47,496 nt of DNA from contig CALUPH010000014.1 in NCBI GenBank assembly GCA_944322615.1, forward strand, positions 1 to 47,496. The letters are read 5' to 3'. Below the pieces are notes generated by a model that worked only from the letters and a program-made list of their open reading frames with translations, had not been told where the DNA came from and made no database searches. The translations under genes were made by a program, and so were the position numbers. Source of the stretch: Candidatus Gastranaerophilales bacterium. GTDB lineage: Bacteria > Cyanobacteriota > Vampirovibrionia > Gastranaerophilales > Gastranaerophilaceae. Shown here one piece after another: positions 17,082 to 26,599 of this stretch; within the stretch, counting starts at the first letter, position 1; the number at the start of each line of letters is the position of its first letter.

Positions 17082-18157
17082 TTGTCATCGTTTATACCTG
17101 CGAGTCTTCTTAATTCATCAGGTCTTTGTGATTTCATTAATGCATCTTCCGCAGTTATAAGTTTTTTCTTGTATAATTCAGCTAAAGCCGCTTCAAGTGT
17201 TTGCATACCAAATCCACCACCTGTTTGAATCGCTGAATATATTTGAGCTGACTTTCCTTCTCTAATCATATTTGCAACAGCATTTGTCTTAACCAAAATT
17301 TCTTGTGCCATAACTCGGCCCTTTTTTGTTCCGTCTGCTTGTATTCTAGGAAGAAGTGTTTGGGCAAAAACAGCTTCTAAACAACCGCCCAATTGAACAC
17401 GGATTTGTTGTTGTTGACCTTCTGGGAATACGTCAATAATACGGTCTATTGTTTGTGCGGCAGATGATGTATGCAATGTTCCAAATACTAAGTGACCTGT
17501 TTCTGCGGCTGTTAATGCAAGTCCGATTGTTTCAATATCACGCATTTCGCCGACCAGAATAATATCAGGGTCTTCTCTTAATGATGATTTTAATGCATTT
17601 GCAAATGAACGTGTATCTTGTCCCAATTCTCTTTGGTGAATTACACTTTTCTTTGATTTGTGTACAAATTCGATAGGATCCTCAATTGTTAGAATATGTT
17701 CACTTCTTGTTTCATTAATATAGTCAATCATAGATGCAAGTGTGGTTGATTTACCGCTACCTGTTGGACCTGTAACTAGTATTAAACCTCTCGGACGTTC
17801 TGTTATTGAACGTACAACATCTGATAAGCCTAATGATTCAAAAGATGGAATAACACTATTAATTGTTCTAAATGCTGCAGCATATGTGCCTCTGTTTTTA
17901 TATATATTTACCCTGAAACGTCCTAAGTCTTTTAATCCATAGGACATATCAAGTTCCCATGTTTGTTCTAATGTTCTTCTTTGTTCGTTATTTAACATTG
18001 GAAATAATAAATCTTCAACTCCTTCCGGTGTATAAGGAGGGTATTTAGTTCTTAATAAGTTACCATCAACCCTTATAACAGGTGGTAGTCCAGCTGAAAT
18101 ATGCAAGTCACTTGCTCTATACTGTACAACTTCTTTTAATAAGTCATCAATTATCAT
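17078..18157 (-). CDS. pilT: Twitching motility retraction ATPase PilT
   Basis: This 359-aa hexameric ATPase disassembles type IV pili to drive twitching and DNA uptake. Motifs in order are the N-terminal ASDLHISAGLPPVIRVDG, Walker A GPTGSGKS (130-137), Asp box SEHILTIEDPIEF (152-164), Walker B REDPDIILVGEMRD (194-207), His box TGHLVFGTLHTSSAAQTIDRI (220-240), and AVANMIREGK, the counterpart of the AIRNLIRE retraction motif near the C-terminus. Length and motifs identify PilT rather than PilB. A GAGGT ribosome site precedes the ATG. No other pilus genes are nearby. It lies 50 bp downstream of the amino-acid permease on the same strand. Confidence 0.95.
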   Translation of the reverse strand: MIIDDLLKEVVQYRASDLHISAGLPPVIRVDGNLLRTKYPPYTPEGVEDLLFPMLNNEQRRTLEQTWELDMSYGLKDLGRFRVNIYKNRGTYAAAFRTINSVIPSFESLGLSDVVRSITERPRGLILVTGPTGSGKSTTLASMIDYINETRSEHILTIEDPIEFVHKSKKSVIHQRELGQDTRSFANALKSSLREDPDIILVGEMRDIETIGLALTAAETGHLVFGTLHTSSAAQTIDRIIDVFPEGQQQQIRVQLGGCLEAVFAQTLLPRIQADGTKKGRVMAQEILVKTNAVANMIREGKSAQIYSAIQTGGGFGMQTLEAALAELYKKKLITAEDALMKSQRPDELRRLAGINDDN

Positions 18158-18207
18158 CTCATACCTCTTAAATTCCTTTTTTGATATGTATATGATACCT
18201 TTTTATT

Positions 18208-19590
18208 TTATTTTATACAAGTTCTCGAAAATTTCGATTTTTTCCAAGCATAATAAATTGGAATTCCTGTTGCGATGATAAATAGCGTTTTTATTGAATT
18301 TGCAAACTTATGTATTGTTAAAGAATATATTATGAAGCTTCCTACAATAATGAAAAATACTCCAAATATACTATTAACCTTGTTTTTAATAGTTTCTTTA
18401 TTCTTTATTCTGTATACGAAAATACCGATTGCAGTTAATACATAAAAAATCAAAGCTGCATATATTACATAATCTAAAAGCTCGCTATAATTTCCGCAGA
18501 ATATTATAAATACAGACGACCATATGCACTGTAATAATAATGAATTTTCAGGAACATTTGTTTTATTATTTACAACGGCAAGTTTATTAAATAATAATCC
18601 GTCCTTTGCCATTTGGTAATAAACTCTGGCTCCTGTCATTATTAATCCGTTTGCACTGCCGCATGCGGATATTAGTATTATTATTGCAATGATGATTTTA
18701 CCTATAGTACCTGTTATATTTTGCATTAGAACTACGGCAACAATATCTTCAGGAGCTGTTTTTATTTGTTCTATAGGAATTGAGCATACATACAATATAT
18801 TTATGAGAAGGTAGAGGACCATTACTATAATAACTCCCCAAAACAAAGATTGAGGAATATTTTTTTCAGGCTCTTTAACCTCTGCTGAAATAAAGGTTAT
18901 ATTATTCCAAGTTACCATTGCAAATATAGCCCCGACAGTTGCTGTTGAAATAACCTCTAATGTTGAAAATGATAAATCTGAAAGTTTTAATATATATGGG
19001 AAATTTTCTGTTATTACATTAAAATTACATCCCAAAAATATGCCAAAAACAATTACTCCGACTATAGACATAACTTTTGTAATTGTAAAAATATTTTGTG
19101 TTAGAACACCATATTTTATACCTCTTGAATTTATATACGTTAATAAGCAGCATACAAATAATGCACATAATTGTTGTGTTGAAAAAGAAAAGAATGATGT
19201 TGCAATAAGATAATTTGTTGAACTTATTTGCGGAAATATTATCCCTAGAAATTTTCCGACTGCAATACAAACAGCCCCAATTGTTGCGGTTTGTATTACA
19301 AGAAGCAATGACCAACCATATAAAAAGGCAGTTAAGTCATTGAACATTTTTTTGAGAAACATATATTGTCCGCCGTCTTCTTTTATATTCAAGACTGGTT
19401 CTGCGTATGCAATAGCTCCTGAAAGTGAAAAAACACCTGCTAACAACCATACTATTAATAATAGAAAGGCAGTTTCTACTTGTCTTGCTATGTCAGCTGA
19501 CACAATAAATATTCCGCATCCTACCATGGAACCTACTACTACGGAAATGGAATCTTTTAGATTTAATGTTCTTTTTAAATCATTGCTCAT
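18208..19590 (-). CDS. APC-superfamily amino acid permease
   Basis: This 460-aa inner-membrane transporter has about 12 hydrophobic segments and the APC first-helix motif ISVVVGSMVGCGIFIVSADI, where the broken helix binds the amino-acid backbone. It continues with AIAYAEPVLNIKEDGGQYMFLKKMF and the TM6 region SFSTLEVISTATVGAIFAMVTWNN. This resembles the APA/LAT-type branches (exchangers or cation symporters for amino acids); the substrate cannot be told. Its ATG lies inside the end of the upstream AGCS symporter gene (11-bp overlap), so the two transporters are translationally coupled and likely serve related uptake. Confidence 0.88.
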   Translation of the reverse strand: MSNDLKRTLNLKDSISVVVGSMVGCGIFIVSADIARQVETAFLLLIVWLLAGVFSLSGAIAYAEPVLNIKEDGGQYMFLKKMFNDLTAFLYGWSLLLVIQTATIGAVCIAVGKFLGIIFPQISSTNYLIATSFFSFSTQQLCALFVCCLLTYINSRGIKYGVLTQNIFTITKVMSIVGVIVFGIFLGCNFNVITENFPYILKLSDLSFSTLEVISTATVGAIFAMVTWNNITFISAEVKEPEKNIPQSLFWGVIIVMVLYLLINILYVCSIPIEQIKTAPEDIVAVVLMQNITGTIGKIIIAIIILISACGSANGLIMTGARVYYQMAKDGLLFNKLAVVNNKTNVPENSLLLQCIWSSVFIIFCGNYSELLDYVIYAALIFYVLTAIGIFVYRIKNKETIKNKVNSIFGVFFIIVGSFIIYSLTIHKFANSIKTLFIIATGIPIYYAWKKSKFSRTCIK

Positions 19591-21112
19591 TTTTAAACCA
19601 TACTTTATTTAGTTTGAATATCAGATTATGTCTTTTGCAATATCCGATAAGTTCGGCTTTTATGTCTTGTAGCATTACAAAAATTGCGATTAAGTTTGGT
19701 GCGGCCATTACAAGATATGTTGCATCAGTAAAATCGATTACACTTTGTATATTCATTGTTGAACCGATAATTATAAATAGGCAGAATATAAATTGGTAGC
19801 ACTTTATACGTTTATTACCTTCTCCAACCAAAAAAGTCCAAGCTTTTTGTCCGTAGTAAGCCCAAGATAAAATTGTTGATATCGCAAATAGAATAATTAC
19901 TAAAGCCAGTATGTATGGAAAGAATGGCATTACGCTTGCAAAAGCAGAAGATGTTAATTGTACTCCTGTTATTCCGTCAGTATAGTTTAGATATTCTCCA
20001 GTAATGATAATAACGAAAGCTGTCATTGAACATACAACAACTGTGTCAAGAAATGGTTCTATCATTGATACAAAACCTTGAGATGCCGGTTCGTTTGTTT
20101 TTACTGCCGCATACGCTATAGGTGATGAACCTATACCTGCTTCGTTTGATTGTATTGAACGTCTCAAGCCAATTATTATTGTACCGATAATTCCTCCATA
20201 TATTGCATTCGGGAAAAATGCTTCTTTAAATATTGTGTATATGGCATGAGGTATATGTGTGAAATTGGTCATTACTATAATTATACAAGCAAGTATATAT
20301 AAAATACACATTGCTGGTACGACTTTTGATGTTACTCGTGCTATACTTTTTATTCCGCCTACTATTACTAGGGCAATTATAAATGCTACAATAAAACCAA
20401 ATACCCAAGTGTGCTCATAGAAGAAACTGTTTTTACCGCCTGTAATTAATATAAATTGTTCAGCTGCTTGATTTGTTTGGAGCATGCAACCGCCACCAAC
20501 AGTGCCGGGTAAACAAGCTAAAGCAAATATATATGCTAAAGTTTTACCTATTTTGTGATAACCCTTTTGTGCAAATCCATGTTCAATATAAAACATAGGA
20601 CCACCTGAAACACTTCCGTCTTTATTAAATTTCCTATATTTTAAAGATAGAGTTACTTCACAAAACTTAAGAGCCATGCCAAAAATTGCACCAAAACACA
20701 TCCAAAACATAGCACCAGGACCTCCGATTGAAATAGCAATTGCAACACCTGCTATATTGCCTAAACCTATGGTCCCGGATAATGCTGTGGCTAATGCTCC
20801 GAATGATGATACTTCACCTTTGTGCCCTTCTGTATCTTTTTTATGAAATATTTGAAATAGTGCATGTTTAAAACCCCAAACACAAATACCTCTTAGATAA
20901 AATGTGCAAAAAATACTTGTTGCAATCATTAAAAATATTAAGATTGGAACTTCTGCACCAAATATTGTTATAGGAGCAAATATAAAGTTAGAAAATTCAT
21001 CCGAAAATGGAGCAAAATATTTTTCTATTGCTTCATCAACACTAAACGCATTGGCTTTTTGTGTGCATAACATCAGACTTAAAATAGTAAAAAAAACAAT
21101 GCGGTTTATCAT
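19580..21112 (-). CDS. AGCS-family sodium:alanine/glycine symporter
   Basis: This 510-aa protein has the AGCS signature block GTIGLGNIAGVAIAISIGGPGAMFWM and downstream family motifs (GGPMFYIEHGF, SNEAGIGSSPIAYAAVKTNEPASQGF, GITGVQLTSSAF), with about 11 helices after an N-terminal leader. I start at the ATG at 21112, which has a GGAG site and gives a clear signal-peptide-like N-terminus (cleavage likely after ANA, residue 22); an in-frame GTG at 21151 has a ribosome site too close to it. It imports alanine or glycine with sodium at the inner membrane. It is the first gene of an operon with the APC permease and is divergent from the GT-C gene. Confidence 0.9.
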   Translation of the reverse strand: MINRIVFFTILSLMLCTQKANAFSVDEAIEKYFAPFSDEFSNFIFAPITIFGAEVPILIFLMIATSIFCTFYLRGICVWGFKHALFQIFHKKDTEGHKGEVSSFGALATALSGTIGLGNIAGVAIAISIGGPGAMFWMCFGAIFGMALKFCEVTLSLKYRKFNKDGSVSGGPMFYIEHGFAQKGYHKIGKTLAYIFALACLPGTVGGGCMLQTNQAAEQFILITGGKNSFFYEHTWVFGFIVAFIIALVIVGGIKSIARVTSKVVPAMCILYILACIIIVMTNFTHIPHAIYTIFKEAFFPNAIYGGIIGTIIIGLRRSIQSNEAGIGSSPIAYAAVKTNEPASQGFVSMIEPFLDTVVVCSMTAFVIIITGEYLNYTDGITGVQLTSSAFASVMPFFPYILALVIILFAISTILSWAYYGQKAWTFLVGEGNKRIKCYQFIFCLFIIIGSTMNIQSVIDFTDATYLVMAAPNLIAIFVMLQDIKAELIGYCKRHNLIFKLNKVWFKNEQ

Positions 21113-21283
21113 ATTTAATCTCCACCTTCCTCGACTCATCCAATTCAGCACGACCCTTCAAGAATATATAAAACATGTCATATGTACAAGTAAATTAACT
21201 TCTTTGGCTTACAAAGTGTTACATTAGTAATTCTAATAATAATTTGATGTATCATAAAATTATTATTTATAAAGGTTTATATT

Positions 21284-22705
21284 ATGCAAAGAATCAAGCA
21301 ATTTCTTGTATTTAATAGGTTTAATTTACTTTTGTTGATTTTATGGCTAATAGTAGTTTTATTTACTATGTTTCATCATGAAATATGGAGAGATGAAGCT
21401 CAAGCTTGGTGTATTGTAAGAGATTTGAATTTTATAGATATATATAGGGCTGCAAGGACAGAAGGACATCCTCTTTTGTGGTATCTAATTTTATATCCTT
21501 TTGTAAAATTGGGTTTTCCTGTTGAAATAATGCAAGTTATATCTTTGTTTTTTGTTTTTATTTCTATTATGTTTCTGCTTTTTAAATCACCGTTTAATAA
21601 GTTTGAAAAATCTATTATTTGTTTCTCTGCAGGCATGTTTTATTATCTGCCTGTTGTTGCCAGAAATTATTCAATGATTCCTGTTTCTTTATTTTTGCTG
21701 GCATATTTTTATCCGAATAGAAATAAACATCCATTTTTCTATATATTACTGATAATTCTTCTTTCTCAAACTCATATTTATATGTTGGGGTTATGTGTTA
21801 TTTTGTTCGGTTTATTTATTTTTGAATCAGTTAAGAATAAAATTGGGACAAATGTAAAGCCACTGGTAATTATTTCTGTATATTTCTTATTTATGTTTCT
21901 TATGTTTATTAATACTCCCGGTGAAAATTATGCTTTAGTCCCCGGGGTAAATAATATTATTCCTTTTAAAAATTTAATTATTTTGATTTCTACTGTATTT
22001 ATTTTCCCTTTAATGAACTTACTTGTTCCTTTGCAAAAATATTCTGATTTTATAAGTTTAGTTTTATTAATTCCTTTTTTATTGATAATTACTTATTGTT
22101 TTTTTAAATCAGATAAAAAATTATTTCTTATTTTCTCTTTTTCAATAGGATTTATGCTGTTTGTTTTTACTAAAGTATATTTTAACGGGATTTTATACCA
22201 AAAATCCTTTTTAATATTTTTGGTTGTTCTGTTTTGTTATTGGCTTTATAAACAGGAAAACAAACAAGTTTCTAAATTATTAGCTTTTTCATTTAATTTG
22301 TTATTCATTATAAGTATGATTATCTCTCCAATTGTAATATCGCAAGAAATTAAGTATAACTTTTCAGGCGGAAAAGAAATTGCACAGTATATTAAAAATA
22401 ATTTGGACAAAGAAGATGTATTTATTGCGATTGGTAATCCGTATTTATATTCTCCGATCAGTGCATATTTACCAAATAAAAAGTTTTATAATACACTTTT
22501 CTCTAATTATATTTCATATTATAGTTATGCCTCTCAAAACAAATCGAATAAAAGAGAGTTTCCGAGTAATGCTGAATACTCCATTATTCATGAAGATATT
22601 CAAATAATTAATAAAGATATTTTTGACTTTAAATATAAATCAAGTAAAAAGAACTTAAGTTCTAATACTCAAAGAGAAGTCTTTGCTATATATTCTTTAA
22701 AATAA
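21284..22705 (+). CDS. GT-C fold membrane glycosyltransferase-like protein
   Basis: This 473-aa polytopic protein has about 10 hydrophobic helices. Its first external loop holds the acidic motif HHEIWRDEAQAW (Asp37-Glu38), followed by RTEGHPLLWYLI, the layout of GT-C glycosyltransferases (PMT/GT39 and ArnT-like) that take sugars from polyprenyl phosphates outside the membrane. A short soluble C-terminal part (about 380-473) follows the helices, including PISAYLPNKKFYN. Donor and acceptor are unknown, and no polysaccharide gene cluster surrounds it. AAAGG precedes the ATG at good spacing. It is monocistronic and faces the minus-strand ABC operon. Confidence 0.75.
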   Translation: MQRIKQFLVFNRFNLLLLILWLIVVLFTMFHHEIWRDEAQAWCIVRDLNFIDIYRAARTEGHPLLWYLILYPFVKLGFPVEIMQVISLFFVFISIMFLLFKSPFNKFEKSIICFSAGMFYYLPVVARNYSMIPVSLFLLAYFYPNRNKHPFFYILLIILLSQTHIYMLGLCVILFGLFIFESVKNKIGTNVKPLVIISVYFLFMFLMFINTPGENYALVPGVNNIIPFKNLIILISTVFIFPLMNLLVPLQKYSDFISLVLLIPFLLIITYCFFKSDKKLFLIFSFSIGFMLFVFTKVYFNGILYQKSFLIFLVVLFCYWLYKQENKQVSKLLAFSFNLLFIISMIISPIVISQEIKYNFSGGKEIAQYIKNNLDKEDVFIAIGNPYLYSPISAYLPNKKFYNTLFSNYISYYSYASQNKSNKREFPSNAEYSIIHEDIQIINKDIFDFKYKSSKKNLSSNTQREVFAIYSLK

Positions 22706-22706
22706 G

Positions 22707-22732
22707 AAAAAAGCTATGATTTAATCATAGCT
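22707..22732 (-). terminator. Terminator of the minus-strand ABC efflux operon
   Basis: AGCTATGAT (22712-22720) and ATCATAGCT (22724-22732) form a perfect 9-bp stem with a 3-nt loop. On the minus strand the stem is followed by a T run; the plus-strand side lacks one. About 158 bp of A+T-rich DNA without a gene separates it from the last operon gene. Confidence 0.7.
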
Positions 22733-22890
22733 GTAGATTAGGGATATGTGTATCATCGTTTTTTCCAAGGAATATAGGTTAATATTAGCAGTCCGAACCT
22801 GTTTTTAAATCATACATAATGTTGAATAAATTAATTACACCTTTTGTAATTTTCGTATAAAAGTAGTATGTACGAATTAAAGACTTCTTA

Positions 22891-24003
22891 TTAATCCAGT
22901 TTTCGCTTGAATGTCCAGCTCGCAATTGACAATGTTACTACAGCTATAATTATTAATGGAATTATATTAGACATTACATCTTCTGTTCCCATTCCTTTTA
23001 AGAAAATTCCTCTTGATAAAGTCATGAAATATCTTACAGGGTTTATCATCGTTAAATATTGCCAGCCTATAGGCATATCTTCAATTGGTGATATGAATCC
23101 GGATAGTAATATTGCAGGCATTTGAAATGTTATTACTCCAAGTATTGCTTGTTGTTGTGTTTTGCATATTGAAGAAATAAATAATCCTACTCCGACAATA
23201 GAGAATAAAGATATAAATATTGATATTAAAAATAATGATATAGAACCAGCGAATGGCACTTTAAAACCAAATATTATAATTAAAGTCATTAGGCAAGTTA
23301 AAAACATAGCAATTATTAATGGTGGTATGACTTTCCCAACCATTATTTCAAATGAGGATAACGGGCTTACGATTAATTGGTCAAATGTTCCCATTTCTCT
23401 TTCTCTTGCAATTGATAATGCCGTTAAAAGCATTGTGATAACTACGGACAACATTACTATAATCACAGTCATAATGAACCAGCGATATTCAAGATTAGGA
23501 TTATACCAGTTTCTTACAACTGTATTTATTTTTGCCCCTTGTTTTTTTGACATCTGGCTTCCGTATGAATTTATAATTTCAGAAGCATATCCGCCTGCTA
23601 TTGCTGCTGAGTTTGTCTGTCTGCCGTCTAGAACAACCAAGACTTGCGTTTGCTTTTGTGATTTTATTGCTCTTGAGAAGTCATTATTTATATATATTCC
23701 TATTTTAGCTTTTTGTGTATCAATTTTATTTCGAAACTCGTTTTCATTATCTGCGTAATATATTTTTCTAAAGTGTGGAGAATTTTCAAAATGAGATAGT
23801 AACTCTCTTGATTCTACTGATTTATCTCTATCTACAACAGTTACATCAATATTTTTTACTTCCATAGTTATTGCATTTGCAAAAATAATCAATTGTAATA
23901 AAGGTAATCCTATTATTATGCTTCTTGATTTTGGATCTTTCCAAGTTGTTATTAGCTCTTTCCTTATTAAAGCTATAATTCGTCTTAAACTATCTATTAT
24001 CAT
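22891..24003 (-). CDS. ABC-2 type transporter permease (YbhR-like)
   Basis: This 370-aa permease has the ABC-2 layout: one N-terminal helix (about residues 28-47), a large extracytoplasmic domain with SVESRELLSHFENS and VVLDGRQTNSAAIAGGYAS, then five helices starting near 180. The coupling region is SIAREREMGTFDQLIVSPLSSFEIMVGK and the late helix motif is PAILLSGFISPIEDMPIGWQYLTMINPVRYF. It pairs with the permease encoded just upstream (4-bp overlap) to make the YbhSR-like heterodimer. It is the last gene of the operon. Confidence 0.9.
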   Translation of the reverse strand: MIIDSLRRIIALIRKELITTWKDPKSRSIIIGLPLLQLIIFANAITMEVKNIDVTVVDRDKSVESRELLSHFENSPHFRKIYYADNENEFRNKIDTQKAKIGIYINNDFSRAIKSQKQTQVLVVLDGRQTNSAAIAGGYASEIINSYGSQMSKKQGAKINTVVRNWYNPNLEYRWFIMTVIIVMLSVVITMLLTALSIAREREMGTFDQLIVSPLSSFEIMVGKVIPPLIIAMFLTCLMTLIIIFGFKVPFAGSISLFLISIFISLFSIVGVGLFISSICKTQQQAILGVITFQMPAILLSGFISPIEDMPIGWQYLTMINPVRYFMTLSRGIFLKGMGTEDVMSNIIPLIIIAVVTLSIASWTFKRKLD

Positions 24004-25109
24004 TTTTCTAATCTCATGTTTGTACTTTTGTATACAAGAATGAATAATATTGCGCCTAAAATTGTAAGAAAAATAGAATTTATAACTACAATTTCGAATA
24101 TTGTTCCTGCCATATATTCACTTTCTACAAAAATTATGAAATATTTTGGCGGTAAAATACCTGTTAAGTATTGGAAAAATAGGGGCATGGAACTTATTGG
24201 AAAAATCAAACCCGAAAGTAACAGGGCTGGTAAAAAACCTATACCTAATGAAACTTGACTTGCTAAAAATTGATTTTTAAGTTTTGAAGAAATTAAAAGT
24301 CCTATGCCTAAAAGAGTAAATAAAAATAAAGAACTTACAAGAAAAAATACAAAGTAATTTCCTCTGAATGGTATTTTAAATACACCTATACACATCGAAA
24401 CATTAAATATCATAGAAGTTAAACCTAAACAAAAATATGGAATATATTTGCCTAAGACAATATCAATTCTTCGAACCTGCGTACTTAAAAGAGATTCCAT
24501 AGTGCCTCGTTCCCATTCTCTTGCTACTACAAGTGCTGTTAATAGAATACCTATTAAAGTCATTGTAATAGCTATAGACCCTGGCAGAATAAAATTATGA
24601 CTGTTTAAATCTTGATTATACCAGGCTCTTAATTCTGTGTTTATTATTGGAGGGGTAACGAGGTATTTATATTTACTTGTCATTAGCCAGCCATTTGTAA
24701 TTGATGAAGCGTAGTTTTGAATATAGTTTGCGGTATTAACTTCGGAGCCGTCTGTTATAACTAAAATTTCAGAACTTTCACCTTTTGATAATTTTTTAGA
24801 GAAATCATTCGGAATAATAACCGCACCTTTTATTTTTGAGCGAGTAATTGCTTGTGTTATGTCTTTTTCATTATTGTATGGTATGGAATTAATATATTTG
24901 TTCTTCCCAAAAGATTCTACGAGTGTAGTTACCTCGGGATTCGCATCATCGTTTTTAATTCCGATATTTACTTTAACAGAGTCAAGATTTATTCCGTACA
25001 TATATATCATAATTGAGATAAACGGCAGGACAAAAGCTATAATTATACTGCTTGGATCTCTTATAATTTGTTTAAACTCTTTTTTTATTAAGGCAAGTAA
25101 TATCTTCAT
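24000..25109 (-). CDS. ABC-2 type transporter permease (YbhS-like)
   Basis: This 369-aa paralogue of the next gene has the same one-plus-five helix topology: KEFKQIIRDPSSIIIAFVLPF at the start, an external domain with KGAVIIPNDFSKKL and ILVITDGSEVNTANYIQNY, VAREWERGTMESLLSTQVRR between helices, and LPALLLSGLIFPISSMPLFFQYLTGILPPKYF near the end. It overlaps both neighbours by 4 bp (ATGA-type junctions), so permeases and ATPase are made together. The likely role is the membrane path of a drug or envelope-compound exporter; the substrate is unknown. Confidence 0.9.
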   Translation of the reverse strand: MKILLALIKKEFKQIIRDPSSIIIAFVLPFISIMIYMYGINLDSVKVNIGIKNDDANPEVTTLVESFGKNKYINSIPYNNEKDITQAITRSKIKGAVIIPNDFSKKLSKGESSEILVITDGSEVNTANYIQNYASSITNGWLMTSKYKYLVTPPIINTELRAWYNQDLNSHNFILPGSIAITMTLIGILLTALVVAREWERGTMESLLSTQVRRIDIVLGKYIPYFCLGLTSMIFNVSMCIGVFKIPFRGNYFVFFLVSSLFLFTLLGIGLLISSKLKNQFLASQVSLGIGFLPALLLSGLIFPISSMPLFFQYLTGILPPKYFIIFVESEYMAGTIFEIVVINSIFLTILGAILFILVYKSTNMRLEK

Positions 25110-26587
25110 TCATCATCCTCCTGAACAAGTTTGATAAACGCTTCCTGCATTGTTTCTGCGTTTGCTTTTTCTTTAAGTTCTTTCGGTGTTCCTATCGTTA
25201 TTGCTTCTCCTTTATAAAAAAGACTTATTCTGTCACAAAATTCAGCTTCATCCATAAAATGGGTTGTTACTAATATTGTTACTCCTTTTTTAGCTAAAGA
25301 AGTTATATGATTCCAAAATTGGTGTCTTGCAATTATATCAACTCCTGAAGTTGGTTCATCCAGGAATAGAACAGGCGGATTATGAATTAAAGCGCATGCC
25401 ATTGATAGCCTTTGTTTATATCCTAATGGAAGACTTTCTGATTTTTGATTTGCTATTTCTCTTAAATCAAAAATATCAAGAATTTCATTTATTCTTTCTT
25501 TTCTGTTTAAGATACCAATTCCATATACAGAGGCAAAAAACTTTAAATTTTGTTCTACTGTAAGTGAACCGTATAATGAAAACTTTTGTGCCATATAACC
25601 TAAATTTGAACGTGCTTTTATTGGATTTTCTTTAATATCAATTCCCATAATTTTTGCACTGCCTGAAGTGGGTTTTGTAAGGCCGCACATCATTTTAAAT
25701 GAGGTAGATTTCCCTGCGCCGTTTGGACCTAACAAACCAAAAATTTCGCCTTTTTTTATACAAAAGGTGTTATTTTTTACTGCATAGAAATTACCGTATT
25801 TCTTTTCAAGGTTATCAGCTACAACACTATATTCTATATTTTGTTCTATTGTTTGATAGTTTTCTGCAATTTTTGATATTTCTTTTTTATAACCGCCCAT
25901 TAGTTCAATCACTTTTTTTTCAAACTTGTCGGTAGTTTCTGCTAAATCTGTTGGTTTGCCGTTAAATATAACCTGACCTTTATCAAGAATAACTGCTTTA
26001 TCAAAACTATGTGCTTCATCTAAATATGCGGTTGACCATAAAACAGTTGTCTTGGGCGTAATTAATTCTTTTACCATTTTCATTAAATCTATTCTTGAAA
26101 CAGGATCTACACCTACAGATGGTTCATCTAACAATAAAATTTCGGGATTTCCCAAAAGTGTACAGGCTAAACCCAGTTTTTGTTTCATTCCGCCCGATAA
26201 AGCACCTGCCAATCTGTCTTGGAATTCATATAACCTTGTGAATTCAAGCATTTTCTCAAATTGGTAAGGTTGTTTTCTTAAATCAGCATATAATTTCAAA
26301 TTTTCTATAACGGTTAAATCCTCATATAAACCGAATTTTTGCGGCATATATCCTATTTTTTTTGTAATCTCAGATTTTTGTTTGCTAGGATTCAAATTTA
26401 AAATAGAAATTTCACCATTATCAGGTTCTAAAAGTCCTATTATAAGTCTTATTAATGTTGTTTTACCTGAAGCATCAGCACCAATAAGCCCTGTAATTTT
26501 ACCTTCCTCTATATTTAGAGAAAGATTATTAATTGCAGTTATTTGTCCAAACTTTTTTGTCAGATTTTTTATTATAATGCTGTTCAT
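25106..26587 (-). CDS. Fused double ABC ATPase (YbhF-like)
   Basis: This 493-aa protein has two complete ABC cassettes. NBD1 has Walker A GADASGKT (36-43), signature LSGGMKQ (130-136) and Walker B ILLLDEPSVGVDP; its switch position reads WSTAYLDEA, lacking the usual His. NBD2 has Walker A GPNGAGKS (287-294), a variant signature LPLGYKQRLS, Walker B LFLDEPTSGVD and an intact TTHFMDEAE His switch. This asymmetric fusion is characteristic of YbhF-type ATPases, which power ABC-2 permeases with a HlyD adaptor. It lies between the adaptor (12-bp gap) and the first permease (4-bp overlap). Confidence 0.93.
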   Translation of the reverse strand: MNSIIIKNLTKKFGQITAINNLSLNIEEGKITGLIGADASGKTTLIRLIIGLLEPDNGEISILNLNPSKQKSEITKKIGYMPQKFGLYEDLTVIENLKLYADLRKQPYQFEKMLEFTRLYEFQDRLAGALSGGMKQKLGLACTLLGNPEILLLDEPSVGVDPVSRIDLMKMVKELITPKTTVLWSTAYLDEAHSFDKAVILDKGQVIFNGKPTDLAETTDKFEKKVIELMGGYKKEISKIAENYQTIEQNIEYSVVADNLEKKYGNFYAVKNNTFCIKKGEIFGLLGPNGAGKSTSFKMMCGLTKPTSGSAKIMGIDIKENPIKARSNLGYMAQKFSLYGSLTVEQNLKFFASVYGIGILNRKERINEILDIFDLREIANQKSESLPLGYKQRLSMACALIHNPPVLFLDEPTSGVDIIARHQFWNHITSLAKKGVTILVTTHFMDEAEFCDRISLFYKGEAITIGTPKELKEKANAETMQEAFIKLVQEDDE

Positions 26588-26599
26588 TTCGTTTTCTTA

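Noticed and set aside
21113-21283. Glycine or other amino-acid riboswitch before the AGCS symporter
   Set aside because: No recognisable aptamer core in either strand; only promoter-like A+T-rich DNA.
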